From NCBI RefSeq assembly GCF_051401765.1, contig NW_027480422.1, positions 17,936,001 to 18,000,000 of the forward strand: 64,000 nt of DNA. Reading direction: 5' to 3'. The notes below the pieces were generated by a model. It saw only the letters and a list, made by a program, of their open reading frames with translations. It was not told the origin of the DNA and searched no databases. How positions within the stretch are numbered: the first letter of the stretch is position 1; each line of letters starts with the position of its first letter. The position numbers were made by a program, and so were the translations under genes. The stretch comes from Calliopsis andreniformis (Eukaryota; Arthropoda; Insecta; Hymenoptera; Andrenidae). Of this stretch, positions 23,501-36,331 are shown piece by piece.

Positions 23501-25116
23501 AATGAAACAGTTTTTCCATCGTATAAAACGAACAATTGCAACCAGTGTGAAGGTAATGGTCATTTCTACGTTCCGGGCAACCTAGGCTTCACTCTAGGGC
23601 GTTGGACCACCTGATCGAATAGTTGAGGCCTCAGAAGTCAACGCCCGAAACATAAAATACATCTAAAAAACAACAGTTTTTATATCGTATGACAGGAATA
23701 ATTGCTACCAGTGTGAAAGTGATGGTCATTTCTACGATACGGGCAATCTAGGCTTCACTTTAGGGCGTTGTTCCACCAGATCGAATAGTTAGGGCCTAAG
23801 AAGTCTACGCCAGAAGCATAAAATACGATATAAGTACAACAGTTTTTCCATCACATGAAACGAATAACTGCAACCAGTGTGAAAATAATGGCTATTTCTA
23901 CGTTCCGGGCATCCTAGACTTAACTCTAGAGCGTTGCTCCACCACATCGAATAGCTACGGCCTAAGAAGTCAACGCCTGAAGCATAAAATGCAATATAAA
24001 TACAACAGTTTTTCCATCGTATAAAATGAATAATTGCAAACATAGTGAAAGTTACGGTCATTTCTACGTTCCGGGCAGCCTAGGCTTCACTGTAGGTCGT
24101 TGCTACACCAGATCGAATAGTTCAGGCCCAAGAAGTCAACGCCAGAAGCATAAAGTACAATAAAAATACAACAGTCTTTCCATCGTATTAAAGGAATAAT
24201 TGCAACCAGTATGAAGGTAATGGTCATTTCTACGTTCCGGTCAACCTAGGCTTCACTCTAGGGCGTTGGTCCACCTGATCGAATAGTTGAGGCCTAAGAA
24301 GTCAACGCCAGAAGGATAAAATACCATAAAAATAAAACAGTTCTTGCATCGTATAGCATGAATAATTCTAACCAGAGTGAAGGTAATGGTCATTTCTACG
24401 TTTCGGGCAACATAGGCTTCACTCTTGGACGTTGGCCCACCAGATCGAATAGCTGAGATCTTAGAAGTCAAAGCCAGAAGAAGAAAGTACATTAAAAATG
24501 CAACAGTTTTTCCATCGTATAGCATGAGTAACTGCAACCAGTGTGAAAGTGCTGGTCATTTCCACGTTCCCGGCAACATAGGCGTCACTCTAAGGCGTTG
24601 GTCGACCAGATCCAATAGTTAGGGCCTAAGAAGTCAACGCCAGAAACACCAAATGCAATATAAATACAACAGTTTTTCCATCGTATAACAGGAATAATTG
24701 CATTCAGTGTGAAAGTGTTGGTCATTTCCACGTTCCGGGTAACCTAGGCTTCACTCTAGGGCGTTGGTCCACCAGATCCAATAGTTAGGGCCTAAGAAGT
24801 CAACGCCAGAAGCACCAAATACAAAATGAATACAACAGTTTTTCCATCGTATAAAACGAATAATTGCAACCAGTGTGAAGGTAATGGTTATTTCTACGTT
24901 CCGGGCAACCTCGGCTTCACCCTGGGACGTTGCTACACCAGATACAATAGTTAGGGCCTTAGAAGTCGACGCCAGAAGCATAAAATGCAATAAAAATGCA
25001 ACAGTTTTTCCTTCGTATAAAATGAATAATTGCAACCAGTGAGAAAGTGATGGTCATTTCGACGTTCCGGGCAACCTAGGCATCACCCTAGGGCGTTGTT
25101 CCTCCAGATGGAATGG
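20501..25116 (-). repeat. Diverged reverse monomers with short-spaced duplications
   Basis: About 28 monomers with many private changes and small indels (for example GAAGCAGAAATACAG near 22,487). Three modest duplications are visible. The GTATATAGTGAATAATTTC type at about 20,701 recurs at 21,530 (829 bp, 5 monomers). GAAGCACCAAGTACAAAAT at about 21,989 recurs 332 bp later (2 monomers). The CATCCTAGACTTAACTCTA type near 21,753 recurs 2157 bp later (13 monomers). I saw no kilobase-scale near-identical copy here, unlike the rest of the reverse arm. Confidence 0.8.
24847..24863 (-). other. CENP-B-box-like 17-mer, typical reverse-arm example
   Basis: On the plus strand this is CATCGTATAAAACGAAT, the reverse complement of the forward-arm motif, again matching 7 of 9 fixed CENP-B positions. 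In neighbouring monomers the same slot holds box-breaking variants such as ATAACAGGAATAA or ATAGCATGAATAA, so box-like and non-box monomers are interspersed. Confidence 0.35.
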
Positions 25117-27804
25117 TTAGGGCCTTAGAAGTCAACGCCCGAAGCATAATATACAATACAAATACATCAGTTTTTCCATCGTATAACAGGAATAATTGCA
25201 ACCAGAGTGAAGCTGGTGGTCATTTCTACGTTCCGGGATACCTAGGCCTCACTCTAGGGCGTTGCTCCACCAGATCGAATAGCTAGGGCCTTAGAAGTCA
25301 GCGCCCGAAACGTAAAATACAGTAAAAATAAAACAGATTTTCCATCGTATAACGGGAATAATTGCAACCAGTGTGAAGGTGATAGACATTTCTACGTTCC
25401 GGGAAACAAAGGCTTCTCTCTTGGATGTTGCCCCACCAGATCGAATAGCTAAGACCTTAGAAGTCAAAGCCAGAAGAAGAAAGTACAATAAAAATGCAAC
25501 AGTTTTTCCATCGTATAGCATGAATAACTGCAACCTGTGTGCAAGTAATTGTCATTTCTACGTTCCGGGCAACCTAGGCTTCATTCTAGGGCGTTGTCCC
25601 ACCAGATCGAACAGTTAGGGCCTAAGAAGTCAACGCCCGAAACATAAAATACAAAATTAATACAACAGTTTTTCCATTGTATAAATCGAGTAATTGCAAC
25701 CAGTGTGAAAGTTATGGTCACTTCTACATTCCGTGCAACCTAGGCTTCACTCTAGGTCGTTGCACCACCAGATCGAATAGCTAAGACCTTAGAAGTCAAA
25801 GCCAGAAGAAGAAAGTACAATAAAAATGCAACAGTTTTTCCATCGTATAGCATGAATAACTGCAACCAGTGTGAAAGTATTGGTCATTTCTACGTTCCGG
25901 GCAACCTTGGCTTCACCCTGGCTAGTTGCTCCACCAGATCCAATAGTTAGGGCCTTAGAAGTCGAGGCCCGAAGCATAACATACAATATAAACACAACAG
26001 TTTTTCCATCGTATAAAACGAATAATAGCAACCAGTGTGAAAGTTATGGTCATTTCTACGTTCCGGGCAACCTAGGCTTCTCTCTAGGGCGTTGCTCCAC
26101 CAGATCGAATAGACAGGGCCTTACAAGACAACGCCGGAAGCATAAAATACAAAATTAATACAACAGTTTTCCATTGTATAAAACGAGTAATTGCAAGCAG
26201 TGTGAAGGTTATGGTCACTTCTACATTCCCTGCAGCCTAGGCTTCAGTCTAGGGCGTTGCTCCACGAGATCGAATAGCTAGGGCCTTATAAGTCAACGCC
26301 CGAAACATAAAATACAATCAAAATACAACAGTTTTTCCATCGTATAAGGGGAATAATTGCAACCAGTGTGAAAGTGATGGTCAGTTCCACGTTCCGGGCA
26401 TCTTAGGCTTCACTCTAGGGCGTTGGTCCACCAGATCCAATAGCTAGGGCCTAAGAAGTGAACGCCAGAAGCACCAAATACAAAATAAATACAACAGTTT
26501 TTCCATAGTATAAAAAGAATTATTGCAACCAGTGTGAAGGTAATGGTCTTTTCTACGTTTCGGGCAACATAGGCTTCACTCTTGGACGTTGCCCAACGAG
26601 ATCGAATAGCTAGGACCTTAGATGTCAACGCCAGAAGCATAAAATACAATAAAAATACAACAGTTTTTCCATTGTATAAAATGAATAATTGCAAACAGTG
26701 TGGAAGTAATGGTCATTTCTACGTTCCGGGCAACCTAGGCTTCACTCTAGGGCGATGCTACACCATATCGAATAGCTAGCGCCCGAGAACTCAACGCCCG
26801 ATACATAAAATACAAAAAATACAACAGTTTTTCCATCGTATAACGGGAATAATTGCAACCAGTGTGAAAGTTATGGTCACTTCTACATTCCGTGCAGCCT
26901 AGGCTTCACTCTAGGGCGTTGCTCCTCCACGTCGAATAGCTACGGCCTTAGAAGTCAACGCCTGAAGCATAAAGTATAATATATATACAACAGTTTGTCC
27001 ATCGTATAACAGGAATGATTGCAACCAGAGTGAAGGTGATGGTCATTTCTACGTTCCGGGCAACCTAGGCTTCACTCTAGGGCGTTGCTCCACCAGATCG
27101 AATAGCTAGGGACTTAGAAGTCAACGCCAGAAGCCTAAAATAAAATAAAAATACAACAGTTTTTCCATCGTATAAAACGAATAATTGCAACCAGTATGAA
27201 TGTTATGGTCATTTTTACGTTCCGGGCAACCTAGGCTTCACTCTAGGGCGTTGGCCCACCAGATCCAATAGCTAGGGCCTAAGAAGTCAACGCAAGGAGC
27301 ACCAAATACAAAATAAATGCAACAGTTTTTCCATCGTATAAAACGAATAATTGCAACCAGTATGAAAGCTATGGTCACTTCTACGTTCCGGGCAACCTAG
27401 GCTTCACTCTAGGGAGTTGTTCCACCAGGTCGAATAGTTAGGGCCTAAGAAGTCAGCGCCAGAAGCATAAAATACAATGTAAATACAACAGTTTTTCCCT
27501 TGTATAACAGGAATAATTGCAACCAGTGTGAAAGCTATGGTCATTTCTACGTTCCGGGCAACCTAGGCTTCACTCTAGGGCGTTGCTCTACCACATCGGA
27601 TAGTTAGGGCCTTAGAAGTCAATGCCAGAAGCATAAAGTATAATATATATACAACAGCTTTTCCATCGTATAACAGGAATGATTGCAACCACAGTGAAGG
27701 TGATGGTCATTTCTACGTTCCGGGCAACCTAGGCTTCACACTAGGGCGTTGCTCCACCAGATCGAATAGCTCGTGCCTTAGAAGTCAACGCCAGAAGCAT
27801 AAAA
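25117..27804 (-). repeat. 2.69-kb segment, first copy (about 16 monomers)
   Basis: This segment matches 31,750-34,437 at a constant spacing of 6633 bp (about 40 monomers), with no net indel and only scattered substitutions. Examples of differences are CTGGCTAGTTGC at about 25,918 against CTGGGTAGTTGC, and CTCGTGCC at about 27,771 against CTGGTGCC. Shared private marks include GGAAACAAAGGC, GATAGACATTTC, GCCTTACAAGACAACGCCGG, GAGAACTCAACGCCCGATAC and TAAAATACAAAAAATACAAC. Confidence 0.93.
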
Positions 27805-28310
27805 TACAATATAAATACAACAGTTTTACCATCGTATAAAACGAATAATAGCAACCAGTGTGAAAGTTATGGTCACTTCTACGTCCCGCGCAACCTAGGC
27901 ATCACCCTAGGGCGTTGCTCCAACAGATCCAATAGTTAGGGCCTAAGAAGTCAACGCCGGGAGCACCAAATACTAAATAAATACAAAGTTTTTCCATCGT
28001 ATAAAACGAATAATTGCAACCAGTATGAAAGCTATGGTCATTTCTACGTTCCGGGCAACCTAGGCTTCACTCTAGGGCGTTGCTCAACCACATCGAACAG
28101 CTACGGCCCTAGAAGACAACGCCATAACTATTAAATACAATATAAACACAACAGTCTTTCCATCCTATAAAACGAATGATTGCAACCAGTCTGATAGTTA
28201 TGGTCAGTTCTACGTTCCGGGCAACCTAGGCTTTACTCTAGAGCATTGCTCCACCAGATCGAATAGATAGTGCCTAAGAAGACAACGCCAGAAGCATAAA
28301 ATACAATATA
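27375..28310 (-). repeat. 0.94-kb segment duplicated at 36,332-37,267 (54-monomer spacing)
   Basis: Spacing is 8957 bp. Shared marks include GGGAGTTGTTCCACCAGGTC, TTTTTCCCTTGTATAACAGG, CACATCGGATAGTTAGG, TATAATATATATACAACAG, GCGTTGCTCAACCACATC and GAAGACAACGCCATAAC. The first third of the segment also has a related copy 2324 bp before 36,525 (near 34,201; 14 monomers), so at least three sites share this block. Confidence 0.85.
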
Positions 28311-28690
28311 AATACAACAGCTTTTCCACCGTATATAATGTATACTTGCAAACACTGTGAAATTAAAGGTCATTTCTACGTTCCGGGCAACCTAGGCTTC
28401 ACTCTAGCGAGTTGTTCCACCAGGTCGAATAGTTAGGGCCTAAGAAGTCAACGCCAGAAACATAAAACACAATATAAATACAACAGCTTTTCCATCGTAT
28501 ATAATTTATATTTGCAAACAGTGTGAGGGTAATGGTCATTTCTACATTCCGGGCAACCTAGGCTTTACTCTAGAGCATTGCTCCACCAGATCGAATAGTT
28601 AGGCCCTAAGAAGACAACGCCAGAAGCATAAAATACAATATAAATACAACAGCTTTTCCATCGTATATAATGTATATTTGCAAACAGTGT

Positions 28691-29354
28691 GAAGTGAATG
28701 GTCATTTCTACATTCCGGGCAACCTAGGCTTTACTCTAGAGCATTGCGCCACCAGATCGAATAGTTAGGCCCTAAGAAGACAACGCCAGAAGCATAAAAT
28801 ACAATATAAATACAACAGCTTTTCCATCGTATATAATGTATATTTGCAAACAGTGTGAAAGTAAAGGTCATTTCTACGTTCCGGGCAACCTAGGCTTCAC
28901 TCTAGGGAATTGTTCCATCAGATCGAATAGTTAGGTCCTAAGAAGCCAACGCCAGAAGCATAAAATACAATATAAATACAACAGTTTTTCCATCGTATAT
29001 AATGTATATTTGCAAACAGTGTGAAGTGAATGGTCATTTCTACATTCCGGGCAACCTAGGCTTTACTCTAGAGCATTGCGCCACCAGATCGAATAGTTAG
29101 GCCCTAAGAAGACAACGCCAGAAGCATAAAATACAATATAAATACAACAGCTTTTCCATCGTATATAATGTATATTTGCAAACAGTGTGAAAGTAAAGGT
29201 CATTTCTACGTTCCGGGCAACCTAGGCTTCACTCTAGGGAATTGTTCCATCAGATCGAATAGTTAGGTCCTAAGAAGCCAACGCCAGAAGCATAAAATAC
29301 AATATAAATACAACAGTTTTTCCATCGTATATAATGTATATTTGCAAACAGTGT
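28691..29354 (-). repeat. Tandem two-monomer unit (332 bp, two copies)
   Basis: 28,691-29,022 and 29,023-29,354 are near-identical neighbours. Each begins GAAGTGAATGGTCATTTC, includes GAGCATTGCGCCACCAG in the first monomer, and GGGAATTGTTCCATCAG with TTAGGTCCTAAGAAGCC in the second. All monomers involved are of the TATATAATGTATATT subtype. This is the shortest period I found at near-identity in the window. Confidence 0.9.
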
Positions 29355-29619
29355 GAAAGTAAAGGTCATTTCTACGTTCCGGGCAACCTAGGCTTAACTG
29401 TAGGGCGTCGGTCCACCAAATCGGATAGTTAGGGCCTAAGAAGTCAGCGCCAGAAGCATAAAATACAATGTAAATACAACAGTTTTTCCCTTGTGTAACA
29501 GGAATAATTGCAACCAGTGCGAAAGCTATGGTCATTTCTACGTTCCGGGCAACCTAGGCTTCACTCTAGGGCGTTGCTCAACCACCTCGAATAGCTACGG
29601 CCCTAGAAGGCAACGCCAT

Positions 29620-30535
29620 AACTATAAAATACAATATAAATACAACAGTCCTTCCATCGTATAAAACGAATAAATGCAACCAGTATGAATGTTATGGTCA
29701 TTTCTACGTTCCGAGCAGCCTAGGTTTCGCTCTATGGCGTTGCTCCACCACATCGAATAGTTAGGGCCTTAGAAGTCAATGGCAGAAGCATAAAATACAA
29801 TATAAATACAACAGTTTTTCCATGTATAAAATTAATAATTGCAAACAGTGAGGAAGTAATGGTCATTTCTACGTTCCGGGCAACCTAGGCTTCACTCTAG
29901 GGCGTTGCTCCCCCACATCGAATAGCTACGGCCTGAGAAGTTAACGCCAGAAGCATGTAATACAATAAAAATACAACAGTTATTTCATCGTATAACAGGA
30001 ATAATTGCAACAAGCCTGAAGGTAATGGCCATTTCTACGTTTCGGGTAACCTAGGCTTCACCCTAGGGCGTTGCTCCACCAGATCGAATGGCTAGGGACT
30101 TAGAATTCAACGCCAGAAGAATAAAATAGAACATAAGTATAACAGTTTTTCGATCGTATAAAACGAATAATTGCAACCAGTATGAAAGCTATGGTCATTT
30201 CTACGTTCCGGGCAACCTAGGCTACACCCTAGGGCGTTGCTCCAACACATCGAATAGTTAGGGCCTTAGAAGTCAATGCCAGAAGCATAAAATACAATAT
30301 AAATACAACAGTTTTTCCATGTATAAAATGAATAATTGCAAACGGTGAGGAAGTAATGGTAATTTCTACGTGCCGGGCAACCTAGGCATCTCTCTAGGGC
30401 GTTGCTCCACCAGTTCGAATAGCTACGGCCTAACAGGTCAACGCCAGAAGCATAAAATACAATAGAAATACAACAGCATTTCCATCGTATAAAACGAATA
30501 ATTGCAACCAGTCTGATAGTTATGGTCATTTCGAC
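29620..30535 (-). repeat. 0.92-kb segment duplicated at 40,734-41,647 (67-monomer spacing)
   Basis: Spacing is 11,114 bp at the right end. Shared marks include TCGCTCTATGGCGTTGC, AAGTCAATGGCAGAAGC, GTTATTTCATCGTATAAC, GCAACAAGCCTGAAGG, TAAAATAGAACATAAG and GGTAATTTCTACGTGCCGGG. The stretch 30,266-30,529 appears base-identical to 41,380-41,643. Other partial copies of the middle monomers lie near 40,020, 42,670 and 43,160, making this the most dispersed block in the reverse arm. Confidence 0.9.
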
Positions 30536-31749
30536 GTTCCGGGCAACCTAGGCATCACCCTAGGGCGTTGTTCCTCCAGATGGAATGGTTAGGGCCTAAG
30601 AAGTCAACGCCAGAAGCATAAAATACAATATAAATACAACAGTTTTTCCACCGTATAACAGGAATAACTGCATCCAGTGTGAAAGTGATGGTCATTTCCA
30701 CGTTCCGGGAAACCTAGGCTTGACTCTAGGGCGTTTCTCCACCAGATCGAATAGCTAGGGCCTTAGAAGTGAGCGCCCGAAACATAAAATACAGTAAAAA
30801 TAAAACAGTTTTTCCATCGTATAACGGGAATAATTGCAACCAGTGTGAAAGTGATGGTCATTTCCTCATTCCGGGAAACCTAGGCTTCACTTCAGGGCGT
30901 TGGTACACCAGCTCCAATAGTTAGGGCCTAAGAAGTCAACGCCAGCATCACCAAATACAAAATAAATACAACAGCTTTTCCATCTATAATACGAATAATT
31001 GCAACCAGTGTGAAAGTTATGGTTATTTCTACGTTCCGGGCAACCGTGGCTTCACCCTGGGGAGTTGCTCCACCAGATCCAATAGTTAGGGCATTAGAAG
31101 TCAACGCCAGAAGCATAAAACACAATATAAATGCAACAGTTTTTCCATCGTATAAAACCAATAATTGCAACCAGTATGAAAGTTATGGTCATTTCTACAT
31201 TCCATGCAACCTCGGCTTCACCCTAGAGCGTTGCTCCACCAGATCCAACAGTTAGGGTCTAAGAAGTCTACTCCCGAAGCATAAAATACGATGCAAATAC
31301 AACAGTTTTTCCATCGTATAACAGGAATAATTGCAACCAGAGTTAAGGTGATGGTCATTTCTACGTTCCGGGCTACCTAGGCTTCAGTCCAGGGCGTTCC
31401 TCCACCAGATCGAATAGCAATTGCCTTAGAAGTCAACGCCAGAAGCATAAAATACAATATAAATACAACAGTTTTTCCATTGTACAAAACAAATAATTGC
31501 AACCAGTGTGATAGTTATGGTCTATTCTACGTTCCGGGAAACATAGGCTTCACTCTTGGATGTTGATCCACCAGATCGAATAGCTAAGACCTTAGAAGTC
31601 AAAGCCAGAAGAAGAAAGTACAATAAAAATGCAACAGTTTTTCCATCGTATAGCATGAATAACTGCAACCAGTGTGAAAGTAATGGTCATTTCTACGTTC
31701 CGGGCAATCTAGGCTTCACCCTGGGTAGTTTCTCCACCAGATCCAATAG

Positions 31750-34437
31750 TTAGGGCCTTAGAAGTCAACGCCCGAAGCATAATATACAATACAAATACAT
31801 CAGTTTTTCCATCGTATAACAGGAATAATTGCAACCAGAGTGAAGCTGGTGGTCATTTCTACGTTCCGGGACACCTAGGCCTCACTCTAGGGCGTTGCTC
31901 CACCAGATCGAATAGCTAGGGCCTTAGAAGTCAGCGCCCGAAACGTAAAATACAGTAAAAATAAAACAGATTTTCCATCGTATAACGGGAATAATTGCAA
32001 CCAGTGTGAAGGTGATAGACATTTCTACGTTCCGGGAAACAAAGGCTTCTCTCTTGGATGTTGCCCCACCAGATCGAATAGCTAAGACCTTAGAAGTCAA
32101 AGCCAGAAGAAGAAAGTACAATAAAAATGCAACAGTTTTTCCATCGTATAGCATGAATAACTGCAACCTGTGTGCAAGTAATTGTCATTTCTACGTTCCG
32201 GGCAACCTAGGCTTCATTCTAGGGCGTTGTCCCACCAGATCGAACAGTTAGGGCCTAAGAAGTCAACGCCCGAAACATAAAATACAAAATTAATACAACA
32301 GTTTTTCCATTGTATAAATCGAGTAATTGCAACCAGTGTGAAAGTTATGGTCACTTCTACATTCCGTGCAACCTAGGCTTCACTCTAGGTCGTTGCACCA
32401 CCAGATCGAATAGCTAAGACCTTAGAAGTCAAAGCCAGAAGAAGAAAGTACAATAAAAATGCAACAGTTTTTCCATCGTATAGCATGAATAACTGCAACC
32501 AGTGTGAAAGTAATGGTCATTTCTACGTTCCGGGCAACCTTGGCTTCACCCTGGGTAGTTGCTCCACCAGATCCAATAGTTAGGGCCTTAGAAGTCGAGG
32601 CCCGAAGCATAACATACAATATAAATACAACAGTTTTTCCATCGTATAAAACGAATAATAGCAACCAGTGTGAAAGTTATGGTCATTTCTACGTTCCGGG
32701 CAACCTAGGCTTCTCTCTAGGGCGTTGCTCCACCAGATCGAATAGACAGGGCCTTACAAGACAACGCCGGAAGCATAAAATACAAAATTAATACAACAGT
32801 TTTCCATTGTATAAAACGAGTAATTGCAAGCAGTGTGAAGGTTATGGTCACTTCTACATTCCCTGCAGCCTAGGCTTCAGTCTAGGGCGTTGCTCCACGA
32901 GATCGAATAGCTAGGGCCTTATAAGTCAACGCCCGAAACATAAAATACAATCAAAATACAACAGTTTTTCCATCGTATAAGGGGAATAATTGCAACCAGT
33001 GTGAAAGTGATGGTCAGTTCCACGTTCCGGGCATCTTAGGCTTCACTCTAGGGCGTTGGTCCACCAGATCCAATAGCTAGGGCCTAAGAAGTGAACGCCA
33101 GAAGCACCAAATACAAAATAAATACAACAGTTTTTCCATAGTATAAAAAGAATTATTGCAACCAGTGTGAAGGTAATGGTCTTTTCTACGTTTCGGGCAA
33201 CATAGGCTTCACTCTTGGACGTTGCCCAACGAGATCGAATAGCTAGGACCTTAGATGTCAACGCCAGAAGCATAAAATACAATAATAATACAACAGTTTT
33301 TCCATTGTATAAAATGAATAATTGCAAACAGTGTGGAAGTAATGGTCATTTCTACGTTCCGGGCAACCTAGGGTTCACTCTAGGGCGATGCTACACCATA
33401 TCGAATAGCTAGCGCCCGAGAACTCAACGCCCGATACATAAAATACAAAAAATACAACAGTTTTTCCATCGTATAACGGGAATAATTGCTACCAGTGTGA
33501 AAGTTATGGTCACTTCTACATTCCGTGCAGCCTAGGCTTCACTCTAGGGCGTTGCTCCTCCACGTCGAATAGCTACGGCCTTAGAAGTCAACGCCTGAAG
33601 CATAAAGTATAATATATATACAACAGTTTGTCCATCGTATAACAGGAATGATTGCAACCAGAGTGAAGGTGATGGTCATTTCTACGTTCCGGGCAACCTA
33701 GGCTTCACTCTAGGGCGTTGCTCCACCAGATCGAATAGCTAGGGACTTAGAAGTCAACGCCAGAAGCCTAAAATAAAATAAAAATACAACAGTTTTTCCA
33801 TCGTATAAAACGAATAATTGCAACCAGTATGAATGTTATGGTCATTTTTACGTTCCGGGCAACCTAGGCTTCACTCTAGGGCGTTGGCCCACCAGATCCA
33901 ATAGCTAGGGCCTAAGAAGTCAACGCAAGGAGCACCAAATACAAAATAAATGCAACAGTTTTTCCATCGTATAAAACGAATAATTGCAACCAGTATGAAA
34001 GCTATGGTCACTTCTACGTTCCGGGCAACCTAGGCTTCACTCTAGGGAGTTGTTCCACCAGGTCGAATAGTTAGGGCCTAAGAAGTCAGCGCCAGAAGCA
34101 TAAAATACAATGTAAATACAACAGTTTTTCCCTTGTATAACAGGAATAATTGCAACCAGTGTGAAAGCTATGGTCATTTCTACGTTCCAGGCAACCTAGG
34201 CTTCACTCTAGGGCGTTGCTCGACCACATCGGATAGTTAGGGCCTTAGAAGTCAATGCCAGAAGCATAAAGTATAATATATATACAACAGTTTTTCCATC
34301 GTATAACAGGAATGATTGCAACCAGAGTGAAGGTGATGGTCATTTCTACGTTCCGGGCAACCTAGGCTTCACACTAGGGCGTTGCTCCACCAGATCGAAT
34401 AGCTGGTGCCTTAGAAGTCAACGCCAGAAGCATAAAA
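31750..34437 (-). repeat. 2.69-kb segment, second copy
   Basis: This is the duplicate of 25,117-27,804. Before the left edge the two sites differ (TTCTCCACCAGATCCAATAG here, TTCCTCCAGATGGAATGG there). After the right edge the first site keeps TAAAATACAATATAAA and this one changes to TAAAACACAATATAAA followed by the TATATAATGTATATT subtype. The edges are simple monomer-to-monomer joins with no foreign sequence. Confidence 0.93.
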
Positions 34438-35479
34438 CACAATATAAATACAACAGCTTTTCCATCGTATATAATGTATATTTGCAAACAGTGTGAAGGT
34501 AATGGTCATTTCTACATTCCGGGCAACCTAGGCTTTACTCTAGAGCATTGCTCCACCAGATCGAATAGTTAGGCCCTAAGAAGACAACGCCAGAAGCATA
34601 AAATACAATATAAATACAACAGCTTTTCCATCGTATATAATGTATATTTGCAAACAGTGTGAAAGTAAAGGTCATTTCTACGTTCCGGGCAACCTAGGCT
34701 TTACTCTAGAGCATTGCTCCACCAGATCGAATTGTTAGGGCCTAAGAAGACAACGCCAGAAGCATAAAATGCAATATAAATACAACAGCTATTCCACCGT
34801 ATATAATGTATATTTGCAACCAGTGTGAAGGTAATGGTCATTTCTGCATTCCGTGCAACCTAGGCTTCACTCTAGGTCGTTGCACCACCAGATCGAATAG
34901 CTAAGACCTTAGAAGTCAAAGCCAGAAGAAGAAAGTACAATAAAAATGCAACAGTCTTTCCATCCTATAAAACGAATAATTGCAACCAGTCTGATAGTTA
35001 TGGTCATTTCTACGTTCCGGGCAACCTAGGCTTCACCCTAGGGCGTTGCTCCACCAGACCGAATAGTTAGGGCCTAAGAAGTCAACGCCAGAAGCATAAA
35101 ATACGATATATGTACAACAGTTTTTCCATAGTATAAAATGAATAATTGCAACCAGTGTGAAAGTAATGGTCATTTCTACGTTCCGAGCAACCTAGGTTTC
35201 GCTCTATGGCGTTGCTCCACCACATCGAATAGTTAGGGCCTTATAAGTCAATGCCCGAAGCATAAAATACAAAATAAATGGAACAGTTTTTCCATTGTAT
35301 AGAACGAATAATTGCAACCCGTGTGAAAGTTATGGTCATTTCTACGTTCCGGGCAACCTTGGCTTAACTCCAGGGCGTTGCTCCACCAGATCGAATAATT
35401 AGGGACTTTGAATACAACGCCAGAAGCATAAAATACGATAAAAATGCAACAGTTCTTCCATTGTATAACAGGAATAACT

Positions 35480-36045
35480 AAAACCAGTGTGAAAGTACTG
35501 GTCATTTCCACGTTCCGGGTAACCTAGGCTTCACCCTAGGGCGTTGGTCCACCAGATCGAATAGCTAGGGACTTAGAATTCATCACCAGAAGAATAAAAT
35601 ACAACATATGTACAACAGTTTTTCCATCGTATAAAATGTATATTTGCAAACAGTGTGAAAGTAAAGGTCATTTCTACGTTCCGGGCAACCTAGGCTTAAC
35701 TGTAGGGCGTCGCTCCACCAGATCGAATAGTTAGGGCCTATGAAGTCAGCGCCAGAAGCATAAAATACAATGTAAATACAACAGTTTTTCCTTTCTATAC
35801 CAGGAATAATTGCAACCAGTGTGAAAGCTATGGTCATTTCTACGTTCCGGGCAACCTAGGCTTCACTCTAGGGCGTTGCCCCACCACATCGAATAGTTAG
35901 GGCCTTAGATGTCAATGCCAGAAGCATAAAGTATAATATATATACAACAGTTTTTCCATCGTATAACAGGAATGATTGCAACCAGAGTGAAGGTGATGGT
36001 CATTTCTACGTTTCGGGCAACCTAGGCTTCACTCTAGGGCGTTGC
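35480..36045 (-). repeat. 0.57-kb segment duplicated at 38,301-38,865 (17-monomer spacing)
   Basis: Spacing is 2821 bp. Shared marks include GTACTGGTCATTTCCACG, GAATTCATCACCAGAAG, ACAACATATGTACAAC and a TAACTGTAGGG / TAAATGTAGGG pair. The later copy has lost one G near 38,832 (TTTCGGCAACC), which explains the one-base shift at the right end. From about 36,046 to 36,180 this site instead resembles 39,031-39,170. Confidence 0.83.
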
Positions 36046-36331
36046 TCCATCAGATCGAATAGCTAGGACCTTAGAAGTCAAAGCCAGAAGATGAAAATAC
36101 AATAAAAATGCAACAGTTTTTCCATCGTATAGCATGAATAACTGCAACCAGTGTGAAAGTAATTGTCATTTCTACGTTCCGGGCAACCTAGGCTTTACTC
36201 TAGAGCATTGCTCCACCAGATCGAATAGATAGTGCCTAAGAAGACAACGCCAGAAGCATAGAATACAATATAAATACAACAGTTTTTCGATCGCATATAA
36301 TGTATATTTGCAAACAGTGTGAAAGTAAAGG

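Noticed and set aside
24425..24622. Cys-rich peptide pattern (NCNQCESNGHFYVPGN type) suggestive of a zinc knuckle
   Set aside because: The pattern C-x2-C-x4-H-x4 resembles a CCHC knuckle only by chance. It is the translation of the conserved AATTGCAACCAGTGTGAAAG part of the monomer, lacks the full C-x2-C-x4-H-x4-C form, and is found in every copy whose frame is open.
25871..26158. Recurrent 60-95-codon frames on both strands through the window, some present in identical pairs
   Set aside because: All are translations of the 166-bp repeat. Identical pairs reflect duplicated DNA blocks, and both strands are open over the same bases.
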